DNA of 19,073 nt, taken from positions 13,476 through 32,548 of the forward strand of contig CAJUEF010000011.1 in the NCBI GenBank assembly GCA_910585035.1, read 5' to 3'. The DNA is from an uncultured Christensenellaceae bacterium. GTDB taxonomy: Bacteria > Bacillota > Clostridia > Christensenellales > MGBC116941. This document shows positions 8,305-15,611 of the stretch, piece by piece. The notes under the pieces are model-generated. The model was not told where the DNA came from. It searched no databases and saw nothing but the letters and a program-made list of their open reading frames with translations. Numbering within the stretch: the stretch's first letter is position 1; every line of letters begins with the position of its first letter. The position numbers were made by a program, and so were the translations under genes.

Positions 8305-8353
8305 TTTAATTTACCTCCAAAATTTTAATCCGTTCTTGTTTATTATAAAGCTC

Positions 8354-9556
8354 TTAAGCTTTTGTTCCGTGCATTTTACTGCCTTTAGTTCCCTTTATTG
8401 ATACTTTGGTAAGGATCTCGCTGTCATATGCGTAATTATTACTTTCACTTTCTTCCTTAGCTTTAAAGGCATAATCAACCAATTTATCTATAAGCTCGCT
8501 GTATTTTAATCCTGTAGGCTCCCATAGGTAAAAAGAAAATGAACCGGGAATAATGTTTATTTCACCAACAAAAACCTTATCTAAATCCTTATCCAGCAAA
8601 TAATCTATGCGCACAACTCCTTTGCAGTCCAGAGCTTTAAATATTTTAACGCTGAGTTCCTGAATTTCTTTGGTCTTTTCTTCACTTATAGGCGCAGGAA
8701 TTTTTCTTGTAAGGGCCTGCATTCCCTTACCCTTGCCTCCCCTCATGTATTTATCATCGAAAGAAAGCATCATATCTTCAAAAGTAACAGGCATTTCACA
8801 AACTGAAGCTGTAACGTCGTTGCTGTATCCAAGACAGCTGCAGTTAACTTCATCTAAATTAACAACGCCCTTTTCAATGAGCACTCTCCTGTCATAGCTA
8901 AAGGCAATTTCAAGAGCTTGCTTCAATCCTTGTCTGTCTTTTGCCTTGCTAATACCTATGCTCGAACCAAGATTTGCCGGCTTAACAAACATGGGATATC
9001 CGATTTTTTCCTCAGCCTCATTTAAAACAGCGTCCTGATTATTTTTATATTCATTTCGTTCAGCGTAAATATCATCAAGAACAGGAAATCCATATCCCCT
9101 AAAAACAGCTTTCATGGCAATCTTATCCATTCCAACGCTGCATCCCATAACTCCCGTTCCTCCATATGGTATGCCGTTTAATTCAAGAAGCCCCTGAACC
9201 GTTCCGTCCTCACCATGAAGCCCGTGGAGGGAAAGTATCGCAACATCAACAGGAATTTTTTCCTGCACGGTTTCCGATGAAAAAAATCCTTTTTTCTGCT
9301 GCTTTTCCGCATACAGGCACTTTTCACCGCTTGTAGCGCTCATATAAACCTCATTTACACTATCAGGGTTAAATTTGCTCATAAACTCAGTATCTAAGAG
9401 CTTTTCTCCTGTATACCATCTGCCCTCACGGCTTATATATATGGGAACCACCTGATATTTGCTTTTATCCACGTTTTGAATAAGCTGCTGACCTGTAATT
9501 ATTGATACGTCATGCTCACAGCTTCTGCCGCCAAATATAACTCCAAGTCTAATCAT
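8354..9556 (-). CDS. ddl: D-alanine--D-alanine ligase, divergent subfamily with basic tail
   Basis: This ATP-grasp ligase joins two D-alanines for peptidoglycan precursors. Visible are GVIFGGRSCEHDVS (5-18), HGLHGEDGTVQG (111-122), the ATP lysine region MFVKPANLGSS (189-199), RIDYL (316-320) and the metal-binding EINIIPGS (332-339). In the omega loop, Lys269-Tyr270 align with E. coli DdlB Lys215-Tyr216, which argues for D-Ala-D-Ala over D-Ala-D-lactate products. At 400 residues it exceeds the usual 300-370, partly through a C-terminal extension (about 366-400) rich in Lys, Gly and Ser. IPGSFSFYLWE replaces the usual NTxPGFT segment. GGGAG precedes the ATG; the Mur ligase gene ends 23 bp upstream. 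It may be a second Ddl in this genome rather than the main one. Confidence 0.88.
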   Translation of the reverse strand: MIRLGVIFGGRSCEHDVSIITGQQLIQNVDKSKYQVVPIYISREGRWYTGEKLLDTEFMSKFNPDSVNEVYMSATSGEKCLYAEKQQKKGFFSSETVQEKIPVDVAILSLHGLHGEDGTVQGLLELNGIPYGGTGVMGCSVGMDKIAMKAVFRGYGFPVLDDIYAERNEYKNNQDAVLNEAEEKIGYPMFVKPANLGSSIGISKAKDRQGLKQALEIAFSYDRRVLIEKGVVNLDEVNCSCLGYSNDVTASVCEMPVTFEDMMLSFDDKYMRGGKGKGMQALTRKIPAPISEEKTKEIQELSVKIFKALDCKGVVRIDYLLDKDLDKVFVGEINIIPGSFSFYLWEPTGLKYSELIDKLVDYAFKAKEESESNNYAYDSEILTKVSIKGTKGSKMHGTKA

Positions 9557-9579
9557 TCACATTACTCCCTTTTTAAATT

Positions 9580-11169
9580 TTATAAATAATTATCCGGTAA
9601 ATCATTTTCAAATAAAACCACATCGCCCGGCTTTGCGTAAGCGCCAATAAACGGCGTAACCTCATCAAGAGTATCGTATTCCACTATGGCTCCTTCATCA
9701 AATCCAGCCTTTTTAAGACCTTCCTTTATATATTTGGTATAGGTCTTGCCAATAAGAACAACCACATCGCAAACCTTGGCAATGTCCTGACCGAATTCAC
9801 TATTGAGCGCCTGTGTTTCATCCCCAAGCTCAACAAGCCCGGGAGTTACTATTATCTTTTTACCTTTAAATGCCTTTAATACATTAAGAGCCATTTTAGT
9901 TCCTGTAGGGTTAGCATTAAAAGCATCGTCAATTACTATGACGCCGCCCTGGGAATCAATAAGCTGCAAACGGTGTTCAATGGGTTTAATGTTTGCAATA
10001 CCATCCTTTACTTGTTCCATGGTAAGACCTAAATCCAAAGCAACGGCAACGCACCCAAGAATATTCTGAATGTTGTGTTCTCCCAAAAGACAGGTATTAA
10101 CGCGAATACTTTCTCCTTTGCTGTTTACAATGTCAAAAGAGCTTCCTTTTTCATCAATCGCTATATCTTTGGCAAAAACACAAGCCTTTGTGATTTCATT
10201 AATAGAATAAACCTTTTTGTTTATATCATCGTCTCTCTTTGACAGCTCTGTGCATATTCCGCCGTCGTTTGGCAAATATCCAATACCGTCCTTTGGCAAG
10301 CTTCTTATTAAATCATATTTGGTTTCAATAATATTTTCCAAAGTTTTAAAGGTCTCCAGATGCTGCTTGCCTATGGATGATATAAGCCCGTATTTTGGCT
10401 TTACCAAGTTACAAAGCTCCTTTATATCCTTGGTGTATCTGGCTCCCATTTCCGCAATAAACACCTCATGGTCGTCTCTTAGCATTTCACGTATAACTCT
10501 TGTAAGCCCCATCGGAGTGTTATAGCTTGCCGGGGAACATAGTGAATTATACTTTTCTGAAAGTATTGAATTTAAAATAAACTTAGTGCTGGTCTTACCA
10601 AAGCTGCCTGTAATACCAATTTTAATAAGATCGCTTCTTCTGTTTATTATATCCTTGGCTTCGCCCAGCAAACTCCTTTTAATCAGCGCCTCTAAAGGAT
10701 AAACCAAAATATTTGCCATCATTACAAGGTAAGGCGCAAATATTAAAAATATAAATACGACTATAAAAAGACTGTCAAAAATATAACTGAATAAAAACAA
10801 TAAAAATGCAGAAAGGACAGCGAGAGATACAAATAAACGCTTGATTCTTTCCGTAATTACAAGAGGCTTTTTCTTTGGAGCCAAATAATATGAAAAAAAG
10901 CTGTAAAAAGCAACTACACCGCAGGCTGCACCGCTTATGCTCCCTATTCCGTAAAAGCCAAAACCGTAAAATCCTATGGCTGTCAGCAGGGACAAAAGAA
11001 GTGAAACGCAGTTTACAATAAGCAAATCGCCTTTCATGCTATTTGCTATTATCCATTTGCCAAACATTTTATTTTGGTAGCTTTCCAATTGGAGGATATG
11101 TACAAATCTTATGCTTGCAAAAAATATGAACAGCACTCCAAAAATATATGTAAAGAAAACGTCAAACAC
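9580..11169 (-). CDS. Membrane-anchored MurF-like Mur ligase
   Basis: This 529-residue protein has about five predicted membrane segments in residues 5-157 and then a Mur ligase core. The core shows the P-loop GITGSFGKTSTK (185-196), YNTPMGLT (216-223), AEMGARYTKDI (239-249), the SIGKQHLETF segment (265-274), GEHNIQN (363-369), IEHRLQ (397-402) and DDAFNANP (414-421). It most resembles MurF, which adds D-Ala-D-Ala to the UDP-MurNAc-tripeptide, and ddl follows directly. The C-terminus ends FENDLPDNYL with no KGSR-like motif, and soluble MurF lacks the membrane part. The start is GTG with GGAGG six bases upstream, overlapping the hydrolase stop. Its substrate may be a standard or an alternative, membrane-linked wall precursor. 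Confidence 0.85.
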   Translation of the reverse strand: MFDVFFTYIFGVLFIFFASIRFVHILQLESYQNKMFGKWIIANSMKGDLLIVNCVSLLLSLLTAIGFYGFGFYGIGSISGAACGVVAFYSFFSYYLAPKKKPLVITERIKRLFVSLAVLSAFLLFLFSYIFDSLFIVVFIFLIFAPYLVMMANILVYPLEALIKRSLLGEAKDIINRRSDLIKIGITGSFGKTSTKFILNSILSEKYNSLCSPASYNTPMGLTRVIREMLRDDHEVFIAEMGARYTKDIKELCNLVKPKYGLISSIGKQHLETFKTLENIIETKYDLIRSLPKDGIGYLPNDGGICTELSKRDDDINKKVYSINEITKACVFAKDIAIDEKGSSFDIVNSKGESIRVNTCLLGEHNIQNILGCVAVALDLGLTMEQVKDGIANIKPIEHRLQLIDSQGGVIVIDDAFNANPTGTKMALNVLKAFKGKKIIVTPGLVELGDETQALNSEFGQDIAKVCDVVVLIGKTYTKYIKEGLKKAGFDEGAIVEYDTLDEVTPFIGAYAKPGDVVLFENDLPDNYL

Positions 11170-11171
11170 AA

Positions 11172-11912
11172 TTAACCTCCAAAAAACACTTTTATTATTT
11201 TAACATATCTTGGAATATTATCAAGATATGAAAAATGCCCGCTGCCTTCAAACACCACAAGACCCGAATCCTTTATTTCCCTTTCCATTATCTTTGCCAT
11301 ATACATTGGCGTATCAGTATCCAGTTCACCCCACACAAGCAAAGTAGAACTCTTTATATTTTTAAGCAGCGGCGTTAAATCCTCATTAACAACATTAATA
11401 AACGTTTTCTTCATGCTGCTTGAAAGCTGTTTATAATCGCTTGAACCTGCGGAGTTAATCTTTTTCTCCAAATCAATTCCTGCCGCTTTTAAAATTTTTC
11501 TCGACGCTTCCCATTTATAAAGCCTTTTCCCAAATTTATATTTATATACTTTATAGTAATATTTAATCCCTCTTTTTGGAAGTATTCCCGCAGCGTCCGT
11601 AAAAACCATTTTATTTATTAAATCAGGTCTTTTATCAGCCATTTTTATGCTTACTCTTCCTCCAAAAGAGTGACACACTATATTGGCTTTTTCTATACCA
11701 AGCTTTTCAAAAAAGCCAATGGTTATATCGGTAAAATCATCAACGGTAAAAGCCTTTTTTGGCTCTGGTGATTTGCCATGCCCCGGAAAATCAATAGCGA
11801 TAACCCGAAAGCTTTCAGACATCATTGACCATAATGCATTATAATTTAAAAATCGTTTATTTACAAGCAAAATTACCTTTATTGTAATATAATGTCTTAA
11901 ATAGTTTTCCAC
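11172..11912 (-). CDS. Alpha/beta hydrolase with shortened or eroded N-terminus
   Basis: From residue 28 the 246-residue frame reads as an alpha/beta hydrolase: SFRVIAIDFPGHGKSPEP (34-51), nucleophile elbow CHSFGG with Ser82, acid Asp198 in GELDTDTP, and His226 in GSGHFSY. The catalytic triad is complete. The start is odd. The first strands and the HG oxyanion motif that normally precede the W-x(8)-F-x-VIA segment are missing or unrecognisable (ILLVNKRFLNYNALW at 14-28). The assumed start is GTG at 11912 with a poor ribosome site, overlapping rimI by 16 bases. A later TTG or ATG start is possible. The gene ends two bases before the Mur ligase start. Substrate unknown; position suggests a wall or lipid ester. 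It may be decaying. Confidence 0.7.
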   Translation of the reverse strand: MENYLRHYITIKVILLVNKRFLNYNALWSMMSESFRVIAIDFPGHGKSPEPKKAFTVDDFTDITIGFFEKLGIEKANIVCHSFGGRVSIKMADKRPDLINKMVFTDAAGILPKRGIKYYYKVYKYKFGKRLYKWEASRKILKAAGIDLEKKINSAGSSDYKQLSSSMKKTFINVVNEDLTPLLKNIKSSTLLVWGELDTDTPMYMAKIMEREIKDSGLVVFEGSGHFSYLDNIPRYVKIIKVFFGG

Positions 11913-12334
11913 ATTATTAATGCGTCTTCTTTATTGTCTTCATAATAACCTTTTCTAAGACCTTCAGCAATAAACCCCATTTTTTTATACAGCGAAATTG
12001 CAGCCTTGTTGGAAACTCTTACCTCAAGGGTCATCTTGCTTATTCCCTGTTCCGCACACTTTTCCGTTAGCTTTTCCATTATAATTTTGCCTGTTCCCTG
12101 CCTCCTGTATTCCGGAGAAACTGCAATATTTGTAATATGCCCTTCGTCAAAAATTTTCCAAAATCCGCCGTATCCAATAAGCCGTCCTTCTTTTTCCATT
12201 CCAATATAGCAGGCTATGGGCTTTGTAAACTCATCTATAAACATGCCGCGAGTCCAGGGAATAGAAAAGCAGCTTTGTTCAATTTCCAAAACTTCATTTA
12301 AGTATCTTTCATCATTTAGTAAAATAGCCGTCAT
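11897..12334 (-). CDS. rimI: Ribosomal protein S18-alanine N-acetyltransferase
   Basis: This GNAT enzyme acetylates protein N-termini, classically ribosomal protein S18. I chose the ATG at 12334 because it overlaps the tsaB stop as ATGA and gives 145 residues, the usual size. A longer frame to 12391 would run 61 bases into tsaB. Visible are EIEQSCFSIPW (18-27), the central HITNIAVSPEYRRQGTGK (66-83) with the acetyl-CoA loop, LEVRVSN (103-109), and ISLYKKMGF (113-121) with the catalytic-type tyrosine. GGAG lies about 11 bases upstream. The tsaE-tsaB-rimI order is typical of Firmicutes and supports the call. Confidence 0.92.
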   Translation of the reverse strand: MTAILLNDERYLNEVLEIEQSCFSIPWTRGMFIDEFTKPIACYIGMEKEGRLIGYGGFWKIFDEGHITNIAVSPEYRRQGTGKIIMEKLTEKCAEQGISKMTLEVRVSNKAAISLYKKMGFIAEGLRKGYYEDNKEDALIMWKTI

Positions 12335-12999
12335 TTCTTTGATTGCTCCGCCTGACTCTTTAAAAGATACTTTGGTAACAAACTGCAGCAATCACAAGTC
12401 TTTCCTTCTTTTATATATTCCATTGCTGCAAGGGCTATGGCGCGTCCTGTAATAAGCGCATTCATATCTAAGGAATACCCGTGGCTTAAAATATCATCTT
12501 TGTAAATCCTTGTTCCTCCCCCAACAAACAGCACATCATCTTTATTATATGCGCATAACAGCCCGTATAATTCTTCTAACGGGAACACTCCCGTTTCTAT
12601 AACTGTTGTTTCACATTTCACCCCGCAGGCAAACACACGGTTTCTTCTCGCATCCTCAATGGCTATAACCAGTTTCTCTTCTCCCGCCGCTTTTGCCGCT
12701 GCAAGAGCATAAAGGCTGTCAACGCCAACGCATGGCTTATCTTCAACCATGCCAAAGGTTTTTATCATAGCAACGCCTATTCTAACTCCGGTAAACGACC
12801 CGGGACCAACTCCGCAAGCAAAATAATCAATCTGGTTAAAAGACAAGTCGCACGCCTCCAGCATTTTCTCTATCATTGGAGCAATATAAACAGAGTGATT
12901 TTTGCCATGGTTATAAAGACATTCTCCCATTAAAAGAGAATCTTTATACAAAACAACGCTTGCAGCCTTTGAGCTTGTATCAACCGCCAGTAAATTCAC
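12331..12999 (-). CDS. tsaB: tRNA threonylcarbamoyladenosine biosynthesis protein TsaB
   Basis: TsaB is the non-catalytic partner of TsaD in the complex that places the t6A modification at position 37 of ANN-decoding tRNAs. The 222-residue protein has the actin-like ASKHA fold signatures LLAVDTSS (3-10) and CGVGPGSFTGVRIG (62-75). The start is GTG at 12999 with AAGGAGG a few bases upstream, and it overlaps the last 20 bases of tsaE. The gene ends in the ATGA overlap with rimI. The partner tsaD, often next in this cluster, is not in the window. Confidence 0.93.
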   Translation of the reverse strand: MNLLAVDTSSKAASVVLYKDSLLMGECLYNHGKNHSVYIAPMIEKMLEACDLSFNQIDYFACGVGPGSFTGVRIGVAMIKTFGMVEDKPCVGVDSLYALAAAKAAGEEKLVIAIEDARRNRVFACGVKCETTVIETGVFPLEELYGLLCAYNKDDVLFVGGGTRIYKDDILSHGYSLDMNALITGRAIALAAMEYIKEGKTCDCCSLLPKYLLKSQAEQSKK

Positions 13000-13429
13000 G
13001 GAAAACCTCCTTTAAAATATCCTCATATACTTTATTTCCTGCTGTACATATAAACTTTCTGCTGTTGTTATCCAGCTTCTCAATATTTATGCTCAAAATA
13101 TCTTTTGGTAAATCCAAATATTCGCTCCATTCTATTAAAGATGCGCCTTCACCGAAAATATATTCTTCAAACTCCTCATATTCTCCGCCGCATCTGTAAA
13201 AATCGAAATGATAAACAGGAATTTTTTCTCCCTGATATACATTCATAATAGCAAATGTAGGGCTAGTAGCAACATCGCTATTAGCCCCAACTGTAAATCC
13301 TTTTGCAAACTCTGTCTTACCGGCGCCCACTTCTCCACTAAGCGCAATTATCATAGATGGAAAAGCACGCTTTCCAAGCAGCATGCCAAGTCTTTGCGTA
13401 TCTTTATTACTATAAGTAATTATTTCCAT
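12980..13429 (-). CDS. tsaE: tRNA threonylcarbamoyladenosine biosynthesis ATPase TsaE
   Basis: TsaE is the small P-loop ATPase that drives turnover of the TsaB-TsaD complex in t6A synthesis. The 149-residue protein is of family size and shows the Walker A motif GEVGAGKT (32-39), SPTFAIMNVY (56-65), HFDFYR (74-79) and the IEWSE segment (99-103). AGGTG overlaps the TAG stop of ribU, eight bases before this gene, so translation is probably coupled to the riboflavin transporter. tsaB begins inside its 3' end. Confidence 0.93.
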   Translation of the reverse strand: MEIITYSNKDTQRLGMLLGKRAFPSMIIALSGEVGAGKTEFAKGFTVGANSDVATSPTFAIMNVYQGEKIPVYHFDFYRCGGEYEEFEEYIFGEGASLIEWSEYLDLPKDILSINIEKLDNNSRKFICTAGNKVYEDILKEVFREFTGG

Positions 13430-13437
13430 AAACGCAC

Positions 13438-14037
13438 CTATTCTATTGATATAACTTTTTCTATTCTATTATACACCAGAAGTGTAAAAATAGCTAGTAT
13501 AATACATTTTAATACATTAAAAGGTATTACCCCCATAAAAATAAGAGTTTTCACGTCCTTAATCATAGGGTTTACCTTTGTAGCAATGGCAACAAGTCCG
13601 TCAATAGGCATTCCAAATACTACCGAATAAGCAGGAATAAGTACATATGCGTTTAACACCGCGCCAACAATTATCATTATAATGCTGCCGGTTAAAAGAC
13701 CTGTAATCATTGATTTTTTTGATTTGTTTCTTCTGTATATAATACATGCAGGCACTGAAATGGAAACGCTGATAATAAATGCGGCAACATCGCCGACAAT
13801 TGTGCCATCGTTACTTTTCAGCAAAAAATGCAGCAGGCTTTTTATAAAAGCAACGCCCGTTGCCGCCACTGGACCCATGCCATATCCTGCAACAATAACA
13901 GCAGTATCACTTATATCAATTTTCATCCATGGCGGAACAAAAGGAATTGGAAATTCCAGTGCCATAAGCAAAAACCCTATTACGCCAAGAAGCGCAACCT
14001 TAACAATAAACTGTGTCTTTTTGTCTTTTACATTCAT
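13438..14037 (-). CDS. ribU: Riboflavin ECF transporter substrate-binding subunit
   Basis: RibU is the membrane S-component that captures riboflavin and works with a shared energising module (EcfA, EcfA', EcfT) encoded elsewhere. The 199-residue protein has about six hydrophobic segments and the family start FPIPFVPPWMKIDISD (29-44), then FIKSLLHFLL (64-73) and IVGDVAAFI (80-88). The FMN riboswitch immediately upstream makes the riboflavin assignment strong. GGAGG lies six bases before the ATG, and the leader is a terminator-type switch, so high FMN should reduce expression. tsaE follows after eight bases with no terminator. Confidence 0.94.
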   Translation of the reverse strand: MNVKDKKTQFIVKVALLGVIGFLLMALEFPIPFVPPWMKIDISDTAVIVAGYGMGPVAATGVAFIKSLLHFLLKSNDGTIVGDVAAFIISVSISVPACIIYRRNKSKKSMITGLLTGSIIMIIVGAVLNAYVLIPAYSVVFGMPIDGLVAIATKVNPMIKDVKTLIFMGVIPFNVLKCIILAIFTLLVYNRIEKVISIE

Positions 14038-14076
14038 TATTTTCCTCCATTCTCCTTACAAAGCAGAAATCCAAGC

Positions 14077-14110
14077 AAAAAACAGCCCCCAAAAATATTC
14101 GGGGACTGTT
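14077..14110 (-). terminator. Rho-independent terminator of the FMN riboswitch
   Basis: On the minus strand AACAGTCCCC (complement of 14101-14110) pairs with GGGGGCTGTT (complement of 14081-14090) with one G-T wobble. A 10-base loop separates them, and the stem ends in a run of six Ts (complement of 14077-14082). It lies between the aptamer and the ribU ribosome site, so it is the likely expression platform. Confidence 0.88.
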
Positions 14111-14127
14111 AAAAGACAACTTGCTTT

Positions 14128-14254
14128 TCTTCTTTCATCCGGACTATAACCGTCGGCATTGGAATCACACCAATTCTGCCATAACATGGCTCGCGGGCTC
14201 CAGATTTTAACATCTCTTTACCGCCGGTAGGGACTTGCACCCTGCCCTGAAGAT
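14128..14254 (-). ncRNA. FMN riboswitch (RFN element) aptamer
   Basis: Read on the minus strand, this leader has the conserved RFN blocks in order: TTCAGGGCAGGGTG near the 5' end, then CAAGTCCCTACCGGCGGTAA, AGCCCGCGAGC, GATTCC, GCCGACGG and TATAGTCCGGATG, closed by a short P1 (TCTTC with GAAGA). It binds flavin mononucleotide. With the following terminator it should attenuate ribU, and perhaps the genes behind it, when FMN is plentiful. Confidence 0.97.
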
Positions 14255-14266
14255 TTTATTAGTTTA

Positions 14267-14295
14267 ATTATATGATATTTATTACATAATTGCAA
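14267..14295 (-). promoter_or_regulatory. Predicted sigma-A promoter of the ribU leader
   Basis: TTGCAA (14290-14295) and TATAAT (complement of 14267-14272) are 17 bp apart on the minus strand. Transcription would start about 14260, just before the riboswitch aptamer. The -35 lies inside a short inverted repeat. Confidence 0.75.
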
Positions 14296-14305
14296 CTGCA
14301 ATTAT
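14286..14305. repeat. Short inverted repeat over the amidohydrolase stop and ribU -35
   Basis: ATAATTGCA (14286-14294) and TGCAATTAT (14297-14305) are perfect complements around two bases. The repeat covers the amidohydrolase stop codon and the -35 of the ribU leader promoter. It lacks a T-run and has a loop too small for a terminator, so an operator or chance are the alternatives. Confidence 0.45.
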
Positions 14306-15507
14306 CTTTCAAATACGATTTCACCATCAATTAACACGTATTTTGTCTTTGCCATAATATCCAAAGGATGCTTATCAAAAACAGCAATATTTGCTATCTT
14401 GCCGTCTTTAAGGCTTCCCATTTCATTATCCACGCCGATTATCTTTGCAGGATTTATGGTAATCGCCTTAAGAGCTTCATATTCATCAAGGCCCTCTCTT
14501 GCCGCCAAAGCTGCGCTTATAGGGAGATACTGAATTGGTATTACAGGGTGATCTGTAGCAATTGCAAATTCCACGCCGCTTTCTTTTAAAATTCTTGGAG
14601 CCTCTATTGATAAATGTCTAAGCTCTGTTTTACATCTATCAACAGTAAGAGGTCCTAAAATCACCTTTTTATCAGTTAAATATTCCGAAATTAAGTGACC
14701 TTGGGTACAGTGGTCAATAGTATAATCAATATCAAATTCCTTGGCAATACGAATAGCCGTCATAATATCGTCGGCTCTGTGAGCGTGAATTTTAAGAGGA
14801 ATTTTCTTTTCCAAAACCATAACAAGAGCATCCAGCTTTAAGTCCTTATCAGGCTTATCGTCGCCGTCCTTTTCCAGCTTTTCTTTATAATCCTGTGCTT
14901 CATAAAGTGCCTCTCTAAGCGTAGAAGCAATAGCCATGCGGGTTTCCGGTGCTTTATCCTTTTCAGAATACACCCGTTTTGGGTTTTCGCCAAAAGCAGC
15001 CTTAACAGCAACAGGATTTTTAACAACCATCTCGTCTATACATTTTCCAACTGTTTTTATTGCAATAAACTGACCGCCAAGGACATTAGCGCTGCCCGGA
15101 CCTGTAACAACCACGGTAACTCCGTTTTCCCTTGCTTCCTTAAACGCATTGTCAAAAGGATTAACACCGTCTATAGCCCTTAACTGAGGAGTAACGGGAT
15201 CGCTCATTTCATTACCGTCTCCTTCTTCCTCATTAAGCCCGTCTTCATATAACCCTATATGACAATGGGCATCAATCATTCCCGGCATAATATACATGCC
15301 TGTCGCATCAATTATGCGGTCATCTTCACCATCCACATTACCCATGGTAAGCTCTGCAGAATTTTTGCTTTCCAAATAGCGCAGCACAGCATGACTGTTT
15401 ACATGTTCTCCAACCTTTACTATTCTATCCCCGTCTATTAGTATATCTCCCACATATGGCTTTTCGTTTTCCATTGTAAGCAGATTGGCATTTTTAAATA
15501 AAATCAT
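14302..15507 (-). CDS. Amidohydrolase, imidazolonepropionase-like
   Basis: I chose the ATG at 15507 (401 residues) because GGAGG lies six bases upstream; an ORF to 15567 has no such site. The protein is a metal-dependent amidohydrolase of the COG1228 type. Likely ligands are His81 and His83 (DAHCHIG), Lys169 as a possible carbamylated bridge, His241/His243 (IHAHRADD), His266 (IDHC) and Asp319 (ATDHPV). The closing GSLKDGKIANIAVFDKHPL (364-382) is the usual C-terminal beta-sandwich strand. An extra acidic stretch of about 25 residues (38-64) sits between the first sandwich strands and MPGMIDAH. Substrate is unknown. It has its own promoter and no visible operon partner. Confidence 0.85.
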   Translation of the reverse strand: MILFKNANLLTMENEKPYVGDILIDGDRIVKVGEHVNSHAVLRYLESKNSAELTMGNVDGEDDRIIDATGMYIMPGMIDAHCHIGLYEDGLNEEEGDGNEMSDPVTPQLRAIDGVNPFDNAFKEARENGVTVVVTGPGSANVLGGQFIAIKTVGKCIDEMVVKNPVAVKAAFGENPKRVYSEKDKAPETRMAIASTLREALYEAQDYKEKLEKDGDDKPDKDLKLDALVMVLEKKIPLKIHAHRADDIMTAIRIAKEFDIDYTIDHCTQGHLISEYLTDKKVILGPLTVDRCKTELRHLSIEAPRILKESGVEFAIATDHPVIPIQYLPISAALAAREGLDEYEALKAITINPAKIIGVDNEMGSLKDGKIANIAVFDKHPLDIMAKTKYVLIDGEIVFER

Positions 15508-15558
15508 ATTAACCTCCACATTATTAATAAAACATTTTATCCTAATTTTAATGAAAAC

Positions 15559-15587
15559 ATTATACACCCAAATAATTCAATTCTCAA
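15559..15587 (-). promoter_or_regulatory. Predicted sigma-A promoter of the amidohydrolase gene
   Basis: TTGAGA (complement of 15582-15587) and a perfect TATAAT (complement of 15559-15564) are 17 bp apart on the minus strand, about 50 bases before the start codon. This separates the gene from the DUF1905 gene upstream. Confidence 0.75.
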
Positions 15588-15611
15588 CATTATTTAGCAT
15601 ATTATAATATT

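Noticed and set aside
9557..9562. Minimal ATG-TGA start-stop just before ddl
   Set aside because: It lies only two bases after the GGGAG site, too close for efficient initiation; likely chance.
12335..12391. Longer rimI start giving 164 residues
   Set aside because: It would overlap tsaB by 61 bases, while the ATG at 12334 forms a standard ATGA overlap and gives the usual family length.
15508..15567. Longer amidohydrolase start
   Set aside because: It would place the start codon inside the predicted promoter region and lacks a ribosome site; GGAGG precedes the ATG at 15507.
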